A DNA stretch of 64,000 bases from Brooklawnia cerclae (GTDB lineage Bacteria; Actinomycetota; Actinomycetes; Propionibacteriales; Propionibacteriaceae). Location of the stretch: the NCBI RefSeq assembly GCF_011758645.1, contig NZ_JAAMOZ010000001.1:1736001-1800000 (forward strand), written 5' to 3'. How positions within the stretch are numbered: position 1 is the first letter of the stretch; each line of letters starts with the position of its first letter. The notes beneath the pieces were generated by a model. It was not told the DNA's origin. It did not search any database and worked only from the letters and a program-made list of their open reading frames with translations. Positions 44,034-54,767 of this stretch are shown piece by piece. Position numbers and translations under genes: made by a program.

Positions 44034-44722
44034 GACAGCGGCTGCGTCCCGTCCCCCGGCTCGGTCGCGGCCGAGCCCGCCTGCCCCGAACCGTGTGCAT
44101 CAGGCAGGGTCACCGGACCGCCGGCGGCAAGCGACGCGGCACGCAGCTTGCGCGCCTCGACAAGGTAGTCGAGGCCGGTCACCACCGTGAGGACGAACGC
44201 GATCCACATGAGCGCCCACTTGACGACCTCGAACCAGACCCCGAACCCGGGAAGCCACAACAGGAAAGCGATGAGCGCGAACGACTGGATCAGGGTCTTC
44301 AGCTTGCCGCCCCGGTTGGCAGCCATCACACCGTACTTGAGGATCGCGAACCGCAGCGCGGTGATGCCCCACTCCCGCACGAGGATGATGATCGTCATCC
44401 ACCACGGGAGCTCCCCCACGATCGACAGCCCGATGAACGCCATGCCGGTGAGAAGCTTGTCGGCGATCGAATCCCAGATCTTGCCGAAGTTGGTCACCAG
44501 GTCGTAACGGCGCGCGATGTACCCGTCCGCCGAATCGGTGAGGATGGCGATCACGAAGACCGCCGTCGCGACGAGCCGCCACCCCTGGTCGTGGGGATGG
44601 AGGAGGAACACCGCGACGAACACGGGGACGAGCACCATCCGCAACAGGGTCAGCGCGTTCGGAACGTTCCAGGAGAAACCGAGCGTCCTGCCCCCGGAAC
44701 CGGGTCCGTCCACGTGCGTCAT
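44030..44722 (-). CDS. pgsA: CDP-diacylglycerol-glycerol-3-phosphate 3-phosphatidyltransferase
   Basis: A 230-residue membrane enzyme for phosphatidylglycerol phosphate synthesis. The CDP-alcohol phosphatidyltransferase motif D-G-x2-A-R-x8-G-x3-D-x3-D is complete with Asp66, Gly67, Ala70, Arg71, Gly80, Asp84 and Asp88. About six helices are predicted. The C-terminal 25 residues are a polar extension. It overlaps rimO by 4 bp upstream and pncC by 4 bp downstream. A phosphatidylinositol-phosphate synthase paralogue is possible, but the context favours pgsA. Confidence 0.92.
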   Translation of the reverse strand: MTHVDGPGSGGRTLGFSWNVPNALTLLRMVLVPVFVAVFLLHPHDQGWRLVATAVFVIAILTDSADGYIARRYDLVTNFGKIWDSIADKLLTGMAFIGLSIVGELPWWMTIIILVREWGITALRFAILKYGVMAANRGGKLKTLIQSFALIAFLLWLPGFGVWFEVVKWALMWIAFVLTVVTGLDYLVEARKLRAASLAAGGPVTLPDAHGSGQAGSAATEPGDGTQPLS

Positions 44723-46224
44723 GCGGGCTCCTCACTCACGCCTTCGATGGCGGGCTGTCGATCCACTCTACCGCCGAGCCACACCGGGGCCGAGCCAGCA
44801 TCCGTGGCGACGACGTCGGCCACCAGATCGACTCCCTCGCTGGCCACCACCATGGCGTCCACGAGATCGCCGACCCGGGTATCGTCCGCGTGCAGGAGCG
44901 TCGTCGTCCCGTCGACCTCGGGCCCCTGGTGGGCGGCACGCCCCGTCACGCCGCCGACCGTGTCCTCGACCAGCACCCGCACCCGCTGCCCCACCCGGTC
45001 CTCCGCCCGCTGGTTGCACAGCTCGTCGACCAGGGACGACACCTGCGCCACCCGTTCAGCGATCTCGTCGTCCACGACATGGCCGGGCAGCGAGACGGCC
45101 TGGGTGCCCTCCTCGTCCGAGTAGCCGAACACGCCGACCACATCCATCCGTGCCCGCGCGAGGAAGTCGCGGAGCACGGCCACGTCGTCCGGCGTCTCAC
45201 CGGGGAACCCCACGATCACATTGCTGCGGATCCCCGCCTCCGGTGCGAGTGCCCGGATCCGCTCGATCAGTCCCAGGAAACTGTCCGCATCACCGAAGCG
45301 CCTCATCGCACGGAGAACACCCGGGGAGGCGTGCTGGAACGACAGGTCGAAATACGGCACGACGCCCGGGATCGACGTCATCGCCGTCACCAGTTCCGGA
45401 CGCAGCTCGGCCGGCTGCAGGTAGCTCACCCGGATGCGCTCGAGGCCCTCCACACGTGACAGGTCCCGGAGCAGCCCGGGGAGGGCCTGTTGCTCACCCA
45501 GGTCCTTGCCGTAGCTGGACGAGTTCTCGCTCACGAGCATCACCTCGCGGACGCCCTCACCGACGAGCCAGCGTGCCTCGGCGACGATCTCGTCCGGCCG
45601 CCGTGACAGGTAGGAGCCCCGGAACGAGGGAATCGCGCAGAAGGAGCAGCGCCGATCACAGCCCGAGGCGATCTTCAGCGGCGCGAAGGGACCGCCGGTG
45701 AGCCGGCGCCGCAGCACCCTCGGGCCGGACACGGGCGCCACGCCCTCGGGCAGATCGGGGACGCCCGCGTGGCCCGGCGTGGGCCGCGCCGCACCCTGCC
45801 GGGCGATCGGGCTCAGCGGAAGGAGCGTGCGCCTGTCGGCGGGCACATGCGACTCGAGGTGCTCCCCACCGAGGATCCGGCGCAGGCGATCGGCGACGTC
45901 GGGATAGTCGTCGAAGCCCAGCACCGCGTCCGCCTCGGGCAATGCCTCGGCCAGTTCGCGCCCGTAGCGCTCGGCCATGCACCCCACGGCGACGACTGCC
46001 TTCGCCTGCCCGGCATCCTTGCGATCGGCAGCGGCCAGCAGCACGTCGATCGAGTCCTTCTTGGCCTGTTCGATGAACCCGCAGGTGTTGACCATGATGA
46101 CGTCGGCGTCCCCGGCCTCGTCCACCAGGCTGAACCCCTCGGCCTCCAGACGTGCCGCGAGCTCTTCGGAATCGACGTCGTTGCGCGAGCAGCCGAGGCT
46201 CACCAGGTGCACAGAGGTAGTCAT
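44719..46224 (-). CDS. rimO: Ribosomal protein S12 methylthiotransferase RimO
   Basis: A 501-residue radical SAM enzyme that methylthiolates the conserved Asp of ribosomal protein S12. UPF0004 domain: [20 protein letters not shown] with Cys12 first, and [20 protein letters not shown]. The radical SAM motif is [17 protein letters not shown] near residue 191; a TRAM domain lies at the C-terminus. The [11 protein letters not shown] motif separates it from MiaB. The ATG at 46224 is preferred (leaderless; GATACT at 46234-46239); an upstream in-frame ATG adds 10 atypical residues. Confidence 0.95.
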   Translation of the reverse strand: MTTSVHLVSLGCSRNDVDSEELAARLEAEGFSLVDEAGDADVIMVNTCGFIEQAKKDSIDVLLAAADRKDAGQAKAVVAVGCMAERYGRELAEALPEADAVLGFDDYPDVADRLRRILGGEHLESHVPADRRTLLPLSPIARQGAARPTPGHAGVPDLPEGVAPVSGPRVLRRRLTGGPFAPLKIASGCDRRCSFCAIPSFRGSYLSRRPDEIVAEARWLVGEGVREVMLVSENSSSYGKDLGEQQALPGLLRDLSRVEGLERIRVSYLQPAELRPELVTAMTSIPGVVPYFDLSFQHASPGVLRAMRRFGDADSFLGLIERIRALAPEAGIRSNVIVGFPGETPDDVAVLRDFLARARMDVVGVFGYSDEEGTQAVSLPGHVVDDEIAERVAQVSSLVDELCNQRAEDRVGQRVRVLVEDTVGGVTGRAAHQGPEVDGTTTLLHADDTRVGDLVDAMVVASEGVDLVADVVATDAGSAPVWLGGRVDRQPAIEGVSEEPA

Positions 46225-46233
46225 GATGGGGCC

Positions 46234-46239
46234 AGTATC
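46234..46239 (-). promoter_or_regulatory. rimO -10 element
   Basis: GATACT on the minus strand, 9 bases before the rimO ATG. Its first base touches the ftsK terminator stem. Confidence 0.35.
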
Positions 46240-46270
46240 GCTCACGGGCGGCAATCCCCGCCCGTGAGCG
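46239..46270 (-). terminator. ftsK terminator
   Basis: CGCTCACGGGCGG/CCGCCCGTGAGCG, a perfect 13-bp stem with a 6-base loop, 3 bases after the ftsK stop and directly abutting the rimO -10 element. Confidence 0.7.
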
Positions 46271-46273
46271 GCA

Positions 46274-48766
46274 TCAGGAGCCCGAGCTGAGGTTGGTGAG
46301 CACCTCGTCCAGGTCGTCCGGCTTCACGAGCACATCGCGGGGCTTGCTGCCCTCCGAGGGCCCCACGACGCCCCGCGTCTCCAGGATGTCCATGATCCTG
46401 CCCGCCTTGGCGAAGCCGATACGCAGCTTGCGCTGAAGCATGGACGTCGACCCGAGCTGCAACTCGATGACGTGCCGGGCGGCATCGAGGACGAGCTCCA
46501 GATCGTCACCGATGTCCTCCGCCGGCTTCGCCGCCGACTCGGGGACGGTGGTCACGTCCTCCCGGTACTGCGGCTGCACCTGCTCCTTGATGAACTCGGC
46601 CACCTCACGGATCTCGGCCTCGGTGACCCACGATCCCTGCACGCGCATCGGCTTGGACGCGCCCATGGGCAGGAACAGGCCGTCGCCCTGACCGACGAGC
46701 TTCTCGGCTCCCGGCTGGTCGAGGATGACCCGAGAGTCGGTCATGGAACTGGTCGCGAAGGCCAACCGGGACGGCACGTTGGCCTTGATCAGCCCGGTCA
46801 CCACGTCGATCGAGGGACGCTGGGTGGCCAGGACCAGATGGATGCCGGCCGCACGCGCCAACTGCGTGATCCGGACGATCGAGTCCTCGACGTCGCGCGG
46901 CGCGACCATCATGAGGTCGGCGAGCTCGTCCACCACCACGAGCAGATACGGGTAGGGCGTGATGACCCGCTCGCTGCCCTCGGGAAGCTTGATCTGCCCC
47001 GCACGCACCGCCTTGTTGAAGTCGTCGACGTGCCGGAACCCGAACGCCGCCAGGTCGTCATAGCGCTGGTCCATCTCGCGGACGACCCACTGCAGCGCGT
47101 CGGCGGCCTTCTTGGGGCTCGTGATGATCGGCGTCACCAGGTGCGGGATGCCCTCGTAGTGGTTGAGCTCGACCCGCTTCGGGTCGACGAGCATCATGCG
47201 CACCTCGTCGGGGGTCGCACGCATCATCACCGACGTGATCAGCGAGTTCACGAAGCTCGACTTGCCCGAGCCTGTCGCGCCGGCCACCAGCAGGTGGGGC
47301 ATCTTGGCCACGTTCGCGATGACGTAGGCGCCCTCGACGTCCTTGCCGAGACCGACGGTCAGGGGATGATGGTCGTTGCGTGCCTTCTGGCTGCGCAGGA
47401 CGTCGCCGAGCGAGACGACCTCCTTGTCGCGGTTGGGGATCTCCACACCGATCGCCGACTTGCCGGGGATCGGCGCGAGGATGCGCACATCGGCCGACCC
47501 GACGGCGTAGGCGATGTTCTTCGACAGGCCCGTGACCTTCTCGACCTTGACACCGCTGCCGACCTCGACCTGGTAGCGGGTGACGGTGGGGCCACGGGTG
47601 TAGCCGGTCACCGCCGCGTCGATGTCGAACTCGTTGAAGACCTCCTGGAGCTTACCCACGATCGCATCGGACGCCTCGGTGCGCGCCTTGGGCACGGTGC
47701 CCGCGCGCAGCAGCCCCGGGTCGGGAAGGGTGTACTGCACGTCTCCCGACAACTGCAACTGCTCGACGCGCTGCGGAGCGGGGGTGTGCTGCGGTGCCTC
47801 CAACTCGGGTGGCAACCCAGCCGTGGTCTTCTCCTTCGTCAGGGGCAGGGAGGGCTGCTCCAACTCGGCGGCATCGCCGGGCTCGTCCTGGCCGTCGGCG
47901 TCCGCATGCTCGGCGTCCTGCTCGTCGGCCTCACTCCGGTCGCCGACGATGGGGCTGTCGTAGGCCTCGTCCACGCCGAACCGCAGCTTCTCGGCGTGCG
48001 CCTGCCGCCCGGCACGGAACCGCTCGGCGCACCACTCGACCGCGGCGCGGCCGCCCTCGGCCCACTCGTGCAGGGGACGCCCGACGATCACCACCGCCCC
48101 GAACAGGCAGACGAGGGTGAGCACGAAGGCGGCGAGCCAGACCGGCAGCAACTGGGTGAGCATCGAACTCGCGACGTAGCCGACGATCCCGCCGTAGGAC
48201 CGCATGAGCTCGGGATCCGACGGCGCGGGCAGCGGGGTATGGCTCAGGTTCACGATTCCGAGCAGGCCGAACAACGCCATCGACCAGCCGACGACCTGGC
48301 GACCGGCCGGGCCGTTGGCCAGCGGATTGCGCAGCGTCCGCCAGCTCATACCCAGCAGGAAGACGGGGAGGGCGTACGAGACCAGACCGAACACCGACGC
48401 CAGCCCGACGCGCAGCCCGTTGCCCACCGCACCGGGGATCACGATCCAGAAAGCGGAAGCGACCAGCACCGCCAACCCCAGCAGCCCCAGCCCGACCCCG
48501 TCACGCCTCAAGGCCGGATCGATCGCCGAGGCGCCGCTACCGATACCGCGCACAAGACCACCCAGCCCGTTCGCCAAGCCATGCCACACGGCCGATACGC
48601 CGCGGACAAGCGGGTTCTTCGGGGTCGTCGAACGTTTCGTCGTGCCCGATCGGCGCGACGAAACCTTCTTCGAGCTTCCGGACGCGCGCGAACTCGAGGA
48701 CCTCGATCCCGACGAACGGGTCGAAGCGGCACGAGGCCGCGCCGGGGAAGATGCGCGGGTCGCCAT
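46274..48766 (-). CDS. ftsK: DNA translocase FtsK/SpoIIIE
   Basis: An 830-residue septal DNA pump. The N-terminus is Ser/Arg/Lys-rich, followed by four membrane helices at about 93-220 ([18 protein letters not shown] and so on), an acidic/Gln-rich linker, and the motor: [18 protein letters not shown] near 490-508 (Walker A), [14 protein letters not shown] (Walker B), [18 protein letters not shown]. The gamma domain for KOPS/FRS reading is at the end ([20 protein letters not shown]). The ATG at 48766 follows TAGTCT (48773-48778) by 6 bases, so a leaderless mRNA is likely. Confidence 0.96.
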   Translation of the reverse strand: MATRASSPARPRAASTRSSGSRSSSSRASGSSKKVSSRRSGTTKRSTTPKNPLVRGVSAVWHGLANGLGGLVRGIGSGASAIDPALRRDGVGLGLLGLAVLVASAFWIVIPGAVGNGLRVGLASVFGLVSYALPVFLLGMSWRTLRNPLANGPAGRQVVGWSMALFGLLGIVNLSHTPLPAPSDPELMRSYGGIVGYVASSMLTQLLPVWLAAFVLTLVCLFGAVVIVGRPLHEWAEGGRAAVEWCAERFRAGRQAHAEKLRFGVDEAYDSPIVGDRSEADEQDAEHADADGQDEPGDAAELEQPSLPLTKEKTTAGLPPELEAPQHTPAPQRVEQLQLSGDVQYTLPDPGLLRAGTVPKARTEASDAIVGKLQEVFNEFDIDAAVTGYTRGPTVTRYQVEVGSGVKVEKVTGLSKNIAYAVGSADVRILAPIPGKSAIGVEIPNRDKEVVSLGDVLRSQKARNDHHPLTVGLGKDVEGAYVIANVAKMPHLLVAGATGSGKSSFVNSLITSVMMRATPDEVRMMLVDPKRVELNHYEGIPHLVTPIITSPKKAADALQWVVREMDQRYDDLAAFGFRHVDDFNKAVRAGQIKLPEGSERVITPYPYLLVVVDELADLMMVAPRDVEDSIVRITQLARAAGIHLVLATQRPSIDVVTGLIKANVPSRLAFATSSMTDSRVILDQPGAEKLVGQGDGLFLPMGASKPMRVQGSWVTEAEIREVAEFIKEQVQPQYREDVTTVPESAAKPAEDIGDDLELVLDAARHVIELQLGSTSMLQRKLRIGFAKAGRIMDILETRGVVGPSEGSKPRDVLVKPDDLDEVLTNLSSGS

Positions 48767-48772
48767 GTGGGC

Positions 48773-48778
48773 AGACTA
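48773..48778 (-). promoter_or_regulatory. ftsK -10 element, leaderless start
   Basis: TAGTCT on the minus strand with 6 bases to the ftsK ATG. Confidence 0.5.
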
Positions 48779-48858
48779 ACCCCGCGCTGTGCGCGCGGGC
48801 GTCGTCCACGCCGGGGAGCACTCGATTCGTGAGACCGGGCGAGCGAGCACGCGAGCGC

Positions 48859-49836
48859 TCAGAGCGCCGAGAAGTGGGTCCATCCCGGATCGCCCTCCCA
48901 GTGGCGGCCGTCCACCAGGACGCACGGGCCCTCGTCCGGATCAGGGTCGACGACGCGTCCCACGACCTGCCAGTCGTCGGGGACGTCGTCCGGGGCGAAG
49001 GTCGCCGCCAAGGCATGGTCCTCGCCACCGGTGAGGACGAAACCGAGCGGGTCCTTGTTGATCGCCGTGGCGACCGCACGCACAGGATCGGCCACGTCGA
49101 AGCGCTCCGAGTCCAGGGCGATGCCGACCTCACTGGCGTCCGCAATGTGCCCGAGGTCTGCCAGCAGGCCGTCGGAGACGTCGATCATGGCGGTCGCCCC
49201 CGCCAACGCGGCCTCCTTGCCTGCCCCGTAGGGCACCTTGGGCGTGCGTTGTGAGTCCACCGCGGCTCTGGGTGACCGGAAGCCCCTCCCGAGCGCGGCG
49301 AGACCCGCCGCGGCCCATCCGAGGCGTCCCTTGACGGCCACGACCTGCCCGGGCTCGGCACCCGAACGCAGCACCGGGGTGCGTCCACCCGTCTCACCGA
49401 TGACGGTGACACACACCGTGATGTCTCGTGCCCCGGTCATGTCGCCACCCACGAGCGCCACACCCGCGAGGTCCGCCTCCTCGCGCACCCCGGTCATGAA
49501 CTCCTTCACCCAGCTCACCGGGAGGTCGGGAGGCGCCCCGAACCCGATGACCATGGCCACCGGCGAGGCTCCCATCGCCTCCAGATCGGCGACGTTGACC
49601 GCGACCGACTTGTGGCCGACGTCGGCCGCGCTCGACCAGCTGCGGCGGAAATGAACGTTCTCGACGAGCATGTCGACGCTGGTGACCGACGAACCGTTCA
49701 CCAGGAAGACGGCCCCGTCGTCGCCCGGCCCCACCGAGACCGCCGGAGGCAACTCCAGCCGTCGCGTCACCTGGGAGATCAACCCGAACTCCCCGATGTC
49801 GCGAATGGTCTGGGGACCAGCGCCGGAAGTCGTCAT
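48859..49836 (-). CDS. thiL: Thiamine-monophosphate kinase
   Basis: A 325-residue PurM-like kinase that makes thiamine diphosphate, the cofactor of the phosphoketolase elsewhere in the window. Motifs: GPGDDGAVFLVNGSSVTSVD, MLVENVHFRR, DLEAMGASPVAMVIGFGAP, GGDMTGARDITVCVTVIGE and MIDVSDGLLADLGHIA. The start ATG at 49836 has TACGGT 6 bases upstream, so thiL probably has its own leaderless transcript besides read-through from ddl (47 bp upstream). Confidence 0.94.
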   Translation of the reverse strand: MTTSGAGPQTIRDIGEFGLISQVTRRLELPPAVSVGPGDDGAVFLVNGSSVTSVDMLVENVHFRRSWSSAADVGHKSVAVNVADLEAMGASPVAMVIGFGAPPDLPVSWVKEFMTGVREEADLAGVALVGGDMTGARDITVCVTVIGETGGRTPVLRSGAEPGQVVAVKGRLGWAAAGLAALGRGFRSPRAAVDSQRTPKVPYGAGKEAALAGATAMIDVSDGLLADLGHIADASEVGIALDSERFDVADPVRAVATAINKDPLGFVLTGGEDHALAATFAPDDVPDDWQVVGRVVDPDPDEGPCVLVDGRHWEGDPGWTHFSAL

Positions 49837-49842
49837 GACGCA

Positions 49843-49848
49843 ACCGTA
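49843..49848 (-). promoter_or_regulatory. thiL -10 element, leaderless start
   Basis: TACGGT on the minus strand, 6 bases before the thiL ATG. Confidence 0.45.
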
Positions 49849-49883
49849 GCGCCTTCACCCCGACAGGGCGGGACGCAGGGCTG

Positions 49884-51047
49884 CTAGCGGATGACTCCGA
49901 CTTCCCTGCCGAGCGCCTGGTCGAGGAGATCGGTGATGAGGGAGCGGTAGTCGATACCGCTCGCCTGCCACAGGCTCGGGAACATCGACAGCTGTGTGAA
50001 GCCGGGCATCGTGTTGACCTCGTTGACCACGACTTCGCCGTCGGCGGTCACGAACGTGTCGACACGCGCCAGCCCTTCGGCTCCGATGGCCTCGAAGGAT
50101 CCCGCGGCGAGCTCGCGGACGCGGGCCTCCACTGCCTCGTCGAGTTCCGCCGGCACCCGCAGGTCGACCTCGCCGCTCTTCGGCAGGTACTTGGCCTCGT
50201 AGTCGTAGAACGCGTCATCGGTGTGGACGACGATCTCGCCCGGCCGGGACGTACGAGGCAGCCCCGCACGCTCACGCGGCCCCAGGACGGCGCACTCGAC
50301 CTCGCGGGCCTTGACGAATCCCTCCTCCACGACCACCTTCGGGTCGAACCGGTGGGCATACGCGATCGCGTCGGCCAGTCCCGAGGGGTCGGTGACACGG
50401 ACGATGCCCACCGACGACCCCCCTCTGGCCGGCTTGACGAACACGGGGAACCGCAGGCGAGCGGCCACCCGGTCGCAACACGCCACGGGGTCGGAGACCC
50501 ACTGCCCCGGGAGAAGCACCTCGTAGGGCCCGATCGGCATTCCGGCCGCGGCCAATGCCACCTTCATCAGGTGCTTGTCCATGCCGACCGCGCTCGCGGC
50601 CACACCCGATCCCACGTAGGGCAGCCCCAGCATCTCGAACTGGCCCTGGATGGTGCCGTCCTCCCCGTAGGCCCCGTGGAGCAGGACGAGGGCGACGTCC
50701 ACGCCCACCGGATCGACGAGGCGGTCGTCCTCGACGCCCGCCATCACCACACCGTCGGGGCGGCGTATCAGCGCCGCGCACGGAGCGTCGTCACCCAGCG
50801 CGGGCAACGTACCGTCGTCGGTTCGCAGGGCCTCGACGTCCGCGAGTTCCATACGATGCCACGTACCCGATTTCGCGATCCCGATCCCGTGCACCTCGAA
50901 CCGGTCGGTGTCGATGGCGCCGGCGACGCAGGCTGCCGTCAGGCACGAGATCTCGTGCTCGGTACTCTGCCCGCCGAACACGAGCGCAACCCGTGTACGA
51001 CCGGGTGCGCCGCCGGAGCTTGTGCCGTTGGATGCCGACTCTGCCAT
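49884..51047 (-). CDS. ddl: D-alanine--D-alanine ligase
   Basis: A 387-residue ATP-grasp ligase for the D-Ala-D-Ala dipeptide of peptidoglycan. Motifs: VALVFGGQSTEHEISCLTAA, LHGAYGEDGTIQGQFEMLGL, PYVGSGVAASAVGMDKHLMK, FPVFVKPARGGSSVGIVRV, and the C-terminal VVNEVNTMPGFTQLSMFP. Tyr in the GLPYVGS context and Lys in KYLP are those of a normal Ddl, with no sign of D-Ala-D-Lac specificity tested. The ATG at 51047 has AAAGGAAG upstream. It follows plsC; the gpsA gene usually found between these two in actinobacteria is absent. Confidence 0.95.
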   Translation of the reverse strand: MAESASNGTSSGGAPGRTRVALVFGGQSTEHEISCLTAACVAGAIDTDRFEVHGIGIAKSGTWHRMELADVEALRTDDGTLPALGDDAPCAALIRRPDGVVMAGVEDDRLVDPVGVDVALVLLHGAYGEDGTIQGQFEMLGLPYVGSGVAASAVGMDKHLMKVALAAAGMPIGPYEVLLPGQWVSDPVACCDRVAARLRFPVFVKPARGGSSVGIVRVTDPSGLADAIAYAHRFDPKVVVEEGFVKAREVECAVLGPRERAGLPRTSRPGEIVVHTDDAFYDYEAKYLPKSGEVDLRVPAELDEAVEARVRELAAGSFEAIGAEGLARVDTFVTADGEVVVNEVNTMPGFTQLSMFPSLWQASGIDYRSLITDLLDQALGREVGVIR

Positions 51048-51102
51048 GGTCTTCCTTTCGGGCGATGCGCCCCTCAACCCTACAATCCGTGCCGGCCGAC
51101 GA

Positions 51103-51900
51103 TCAGACGACTGCCTCGTCGCGGGGGACGCGCGCCTTCCGCCGGGGAAGCCAGCGTCCCTGTGGTGCGCTCAGGCCTCGTGCTTGCTCGGCCATAGCGG
51201 TGATCGCGTCCATGATTCTCGCCGTGGCCGGGCGTACGGTCTCGCGGTCCTCGGCACGGCCCGCGAATTCCGAGAGGTCGACGGGATCACCGCAGATGAC
51301 CGTCACCGGGTAGCGCCCGCGCTTGAACGGCCGGAAGGGGCGGATCCCGCGCGGCGGCACCGCGAGGTTCGCACCCCACTGACCGATGGGGACGACCGGC
51401 GCCCCGGTGCGAAGGGCGAGTCTGGCCGCCCCGGTGTGACCCGCCATCGGCCATTCGTCGGGATCGAAAGTGATCGTTCCCTCGGGATAGATGACCACGG
51501 CCCTGCCCTGGTCCAGCATCGCTTCCGCGTCCCGGAGTGAACCCGCGGCCGCCGTGCTGCCCCGGTGCACCGGAATCTGCTCGGCGGCCCGCAGCGCCGC
51601 GCCCAGCACCGGTATCTCGAACAGGTTGGCCCGCGCCAGGAAGTGCGGCCACCGCCCGTTGTAGGCCAGGTATTCCCCGACGATCACCGGATCCAGCGAA
51701 CTGACATGATTCGCGACGAAGATCACGGGACCACGACGCGGGACGCGCTCGCCCTGGCGCCAGTCGGTCACCGTCAGCAGCCGCATCACACGATGGGCGA
51801 CCACCGCAGCAACGGCCAGGGTGCGGTTGGCCGGCTCGTGATTGACCCGCCCCAGCAGGCCCCGATAATGAGGCCCGGGGGCTGCGACGCCCGAATCCAT
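51103..51900 (-). CDS. plsC: 1-acyl-sn-glycerol-3-phosphate acyltransferase (PlsC-like)
   Basis: A 265-residue acyltransferase of phosphatidic acid synthesis. The HX4D catalytic motif is VANHVSSLDPVIVGEYL, the acceptor-binding block is VVIYPEGTITFDPD, and PVVPIGQWGAN matches motif IV. The C-terminal RRKARVPRDEAVV is basic. The ATG at 51900 with AGGA 7 bases upstream is preferred over the upstream TTG at 51918. It stands between leuD and ddl on the same strand. Confidence 0.9.
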   Translation of the reverse strand: MDSGVAAPGPHYRGLLGRVNHEPANRTLAVAAVVAHRVMRLLTVTDWRQGERVPRRGPVIFVANHVSSLDPVIVGEYLAYNGRWPHFLARANLFEIPVLGAALRAAEQIPVHRGSTAAAGSLRDAEAMLDQGRAVVIYPEGTITFDPDEWPMAGHTGAARLALRTGAPVVPIGQWGANLAVPPRGIRPFRPFKRGRYPVTVICGDPVDLSEFAGRAEDRETVRPATARIMDAITAMAEQARGLSAPQGRWLPRRKARVPRDEAVV

Positions 51901-51954
51901 GCCCCCATCCTGCCCCAACGACAGGCTTCAGGGGTCATCGCCCCCGTGGCGCCG

Positions 51955-52560
51955 TCAGTCGCCGAGCGGCGCCGGGATCGTCGTGGGCTTGAACGAGGGA
52001 CGCTGAGCCTCGAAGGCCACGATCTCGTCCAGGTGCCGCAGAGTCGACCCGATGTCGTCCAGTCCCTCGATCAGGCGGCCGGCGGTGTAGTCGTCGATGT
52101 CGAACGGGAAGCCGTGGTCGCCGGCGATGATCGTCCTGCTGGGCAGGTCGACCGTGAGCTCGGTGCCCGGCGCCCGCTCGATGTAGGCCCACAGCTCCTC
52201 CACCACCTCAGGCGCCACGGTCGCGATCAGCAGGCCGGCCTTGCCCGAGTTGCCGCGGAAGATGTCGCCGAAACGCGAGCCGATCACGACCCGGAAGCCG
52301 TAGTTCTGCAGAGCCCATACCGCGTGCTCGCGCGACGATCCCGTGCCGAAGTCGGGCCCGGCTACCAGGATCGATCCGCTGGTGTAGGCAGGCTGGTTGA
52401 GGACGAAATCGGGGTCCTTGCGCCAGGCCGCGAACAGTCCGTCCTCGAAGCCGGTGCGAGTGATCCGCTTGAGATAGACGGCCGGGATGATCTGGTCGGT
52501 GTCGACGTTGCTGCGGCGCAACGGGACCGCGACGCCTGTGTGGCTGATGAACTTCTCCAT
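51955..52560 (-). CDS. leuD: 3-isopropylmalate dehydratase small subunit
   Basis: A 201-residue small subunit that completes the LeuCD isomerase converting 2- to 3-isopropylmalate in leucine synthesis. Motifs: [40 protein letters not shown], and [20 protein letters not shown]. The gene starts 12 bp after leuC and is translated from the same message. Confidence 0.95.
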   Translation of the reverse strand: MEKFISHTGVAVPLRRSNVDTDQIIPAVYLKRITRTGFEDGLFAAWRKDPDFVLNQPAYTSGSILVAGPDFGTGSSREHAVWALQNYGFRVVIGSRFGDIFRGNSGKAGLLIATVAPEVVEELWAYIERAPGTELTVDLPSRTIIAGDHGFPFDIDDYTAGRLIEGLDDIGSTLRHLDEIVAFEAQRPSFKPTTIPAPLGD

Positions 52561-52572
52561 GTCAACTGCCTC

Positions 52573-53979
52573 TCAGAGGTCGGACGGCGCCGCCAGGCGC
52601 CCGATGACGGCGGTCGCCGCGGCAACTGCCGGACTGACCAGATGGGTGCGGCCACCCTTGCCCTGGCGGCCCTCGAAGTTGCGGTTGCTGGTGGACGCGC
52701 TCCGCTCGCCAGGGGTCAGCTGGTCGGCGTTCATGCCCAGGCACATGGAACAGCCCGCGGCCCGCCATTCCGCGCCGGCCGCCACGAAGACCTCGTCCAG
52801 CCCCTCGGCCATCGCCTGCTCACGCACGCGCGCCGAGCCCGGGACGACCAGCATGCGCACGCCATCGGCCACCTGGCGTCCCTTGATCACACCGGCGGCG
52901 AGCCGAAGGTCCTCGATCCGGCCGTTGGTGCAGCTTCCGAGGAAGACCGTGTCGATCGGGATGCTGCGCATCGGGGTACCCGCCGTGAGCCCCATGTAGT
53001 CGAGTGCCCGCTGAGCGGTGGTCCGGGCGACATCGTCGCCGTACTCGGTCGGGTCGGGAACCACCGCGCTGAGCGGAACTCCCTGCCCGGGATTGGTTCC
53101 CCAGGTGACGAAGGGTGTCAGGCCGGACACGTCGAGATCGACCTCGGCGTCGAACACAGCATCGGGATCGGTGTGCAGCGTCCGCCAGTAGGTCAGGGCC
53201 GCGTCCCAGTCAGCCCCCTGCGGCGCGTTCGGACGACCCTGCAGGTAGTCGAAAGTGTTCTGATCGGGGGCGACCATGCCCGCACGCGCGCCCCATTCGA
53301 TCGACATGTTGCAGATCGTCATCCGGCCTTCCATCGACATGTTCTCGATGGTGTCGCCGCGGTACTCGACCATGTATCCCTGGCCGCCGCCGGTGCCGAC
53401 CTTGGCGATCAGCGCGAGGACGACGTCCTTGGGCGTCACGCCCTCGGCGAGGCTGCCCGTGATGTTGACGGCCATGGTCTTCGGTCGCGACTGGGGCAGG
53501 GTCTGGGTGGCCAGCACGTGCTCCACCTGCGAGGTGCCGATTCCGAAGGCCAGTGCGCCGAAAGCGCCGTGCGTCGAGGTGTGTGAATCCCCGCACACGA
53601 TCGTCATGCCCGGCTGGGTGAGCCCCAGCTGCGGGCCGATGATGTGGACGACGCCCTGGTCGCGGTCGCCGAGCGAATGGATCGGCACACCGAAGTCGGC
53701 GGCGTTCTTCCGCAGCGTCTCGATCTGCGTCCGGCTGACGGGGTCGGCGATCGGCTGGTCGATGTTGAGGGTCGGGGTGTTGTGATCCTCCGTGGCCAAC
53801 GTCAGGTCGGGACGTCGCACATCTCGCCCGGCGAGCCGCAGGCCCTCGAACGCCTGCGGGCTCGTGACTTCGTGACACAGATGCAGATCGATGTAGAGGA
53901 GATCCGGCTCGCCCTCGGCACTGCGGACGACGTGATCATCCCAGAGCTTCTCACTCAAGGTCTTACCCATGAGTGCCAT
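52573..53979 (-). CDS. leuC: 3-isopropylmalate dehydratase large subunit
   Basis: A 468-residue aconitase-type subunit. Motifs: [80 protein letters not shown] and [12 protein letters not shown], the last two carrying the three 4Fe-4S cysteines. The ATG at 53979 (MALMGK) is taken; the ATG at 53970 is nearly equal. The open frame extends upstream far into the divergent regulator gene and is not real. A palindrome shared with the regulator lies 23 bp upstream. Confidence 0.95.
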   Translation of the reverse strand: MALMGKTLSEKLWDDHVVRSAEGEPDLLYIDLHLCHEVTSPQAFEGLRLAGRDVRRPDLTLATEDHNTPTLNIDQPIADPVSRTQIETLRKNAADFGVPIHSLGDRDQGVVHIIGPQLGLTQPGMTIVCGDSHTSTHGAFGALAFGIGTSQVEHVLATQTLPQSRPKTMAVNITGSLAEGVTPKDVVLALIAKVGTGGGQGYMVEYRGDTIENMSMEGRMTICNMSIEWGARAGMVAPDQNTFDYLQGRPNAPQGADWDAALTYWRTLHTDPDAVFDAEVDLDVSGLTPFVTWGTNPGQGVPLSAVVPDPTEYGDDVARTTAQRALDYMGLTAGTPMRSIPIDTVFLGSCTNGRIEDLRLAAGVIKGRQVADGVRMLVVPGSARVREQAMAEGLDEVFVAAGAEWRAAGCSMCLGMNADQLTPGERSASTSNRNFEGRQGKGGRTHLVSPAVAAATAVIGRLAAPSDL

Positions 53980-54001
53980 GGTGCCATTGCTGCCCACTCT
54001 T

Positions 54002-54017
54002 TGAGATGATAATCTCA
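54002..54017. promoter_or_regulatory. Operator-like palindrome between leuC and the IclR gene
   Basis: TGAGAT-GATA-ATCTCA, a perfect 16-bp palindrome. GATAAT within it is the -10-like element 8 bases before the regulator ATG, and TATCAT on the other strand is a -10 for leuC. It is the likely LtbR/NdgR-type operator controlling both directions. Confidence 0.65.
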
Positions 54018-54021
54018 CGTT

Positions 54022-54747
54022 ATGGACGAATCCTCTGGCGTGGGCGTGCTTGACAAGGCCGCGATGGTGCTGGCGGCACTCGAGTCGGGACCCATGACAC
54101 TCGCCGGGCTGGTCCAGTCGACCGGGCTCGCCCGGCCGACCGCGCACCGCCTCGCGGTAGCCCTCGAACATCATCGGCTGGTCGGCCGCGATCTGCAAGG
54201 CCGTTTCATCCTCGGCCCCAGACTGGCCGAGCTGGCCGCCGCCGCGGGCGAAGACCGGTTGCTGGTGACCGCCGGCCCCATCCTCTCCCGGCTCCGTGAC
54301 ATCACCGGCGAATCGGCCCAACTCTTCCGGCGACAGGGGGACGCCCGGGTCTGCGTCGCGGCGGCCGAGCGTCCCAGCGGACTGCGCGACTCGATTCTCG
54401 TGGGCAGCCAACTGTCGATGAGTGCCGGTTCGGCCGCCCAGGTGCTACTCGCCTGGGAGGAACCGGAGCGCATCCAGCGCGGGCTGGCACATGCCAACTT
54501 CTCCGCCGTCGCGCTCACGGCCGTGCGCCGCAGGGGCTGGGCGCAGTCGGTGGCCGAACGCGAACCCGGTGTGGCCTCGGTGAGCGCTCCCGTGCGCTCC
54601 CCCGGCGGCAAGGTGATCGCCGCGGTCTCCGTGTCGGGGCCGATCGAACGCCTCACCCGCCAGCCCGGCCGCCTGCACGCCGCCGCGGTGATGGCCGCAG
54701 CCGAGCGCCTCAGCGAGGTACTGCGCCGAACCGGTGCCGACGAGTAG
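54022..54747 (+). CDS. IclR-family regulator of leucine genes (NdgR/LtbR type)
   Basis: A 241-residue regulator with an N-terminal winged helix ([39 protein letters not shown]) and an IclR effector domain (about 75-235). NdgR in Streptomyces and LtbR in Corynebacterium are divergent from leuCD and control leucine and related genes; both position and length match. The ATG at 54022 lies 8 bases after GATAAT, so a leaderless message is plausible. Ends at 54747, followed by a long inverted repeat. Confidence 0.9.
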   Translation: MDESSGVGVLDKAAMVLAALESGPMTLAGLVQSTGLARPTAHRLAVALEHHRLVGRDLQGRFILGPRLAELAAAAGEDRLLVTAGPILSRLRDITGESAQLFRRQGDARVCVAAAERPSGLRDSILVGSQLSMSAGSAAQVLLAWEEPERIQRGLAHANFSAVALTAVRRRGWAQSVAEREPGVASVSAPVRSPGGKVIAAVSVSGPIERLTRQPGRLHAAAVMAAAERLSEVLRRTGADE

Positions 54748-54767
54748 ACCTGCCTACGAACGAGAAA

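Noticed and set aside
49884-51900. Missing gpsA between plsC and ddl taken as a deletion
   Set aside because: The gap of 55 bp contains no remnant; gpsA may simply be elsewhere in this lineage.
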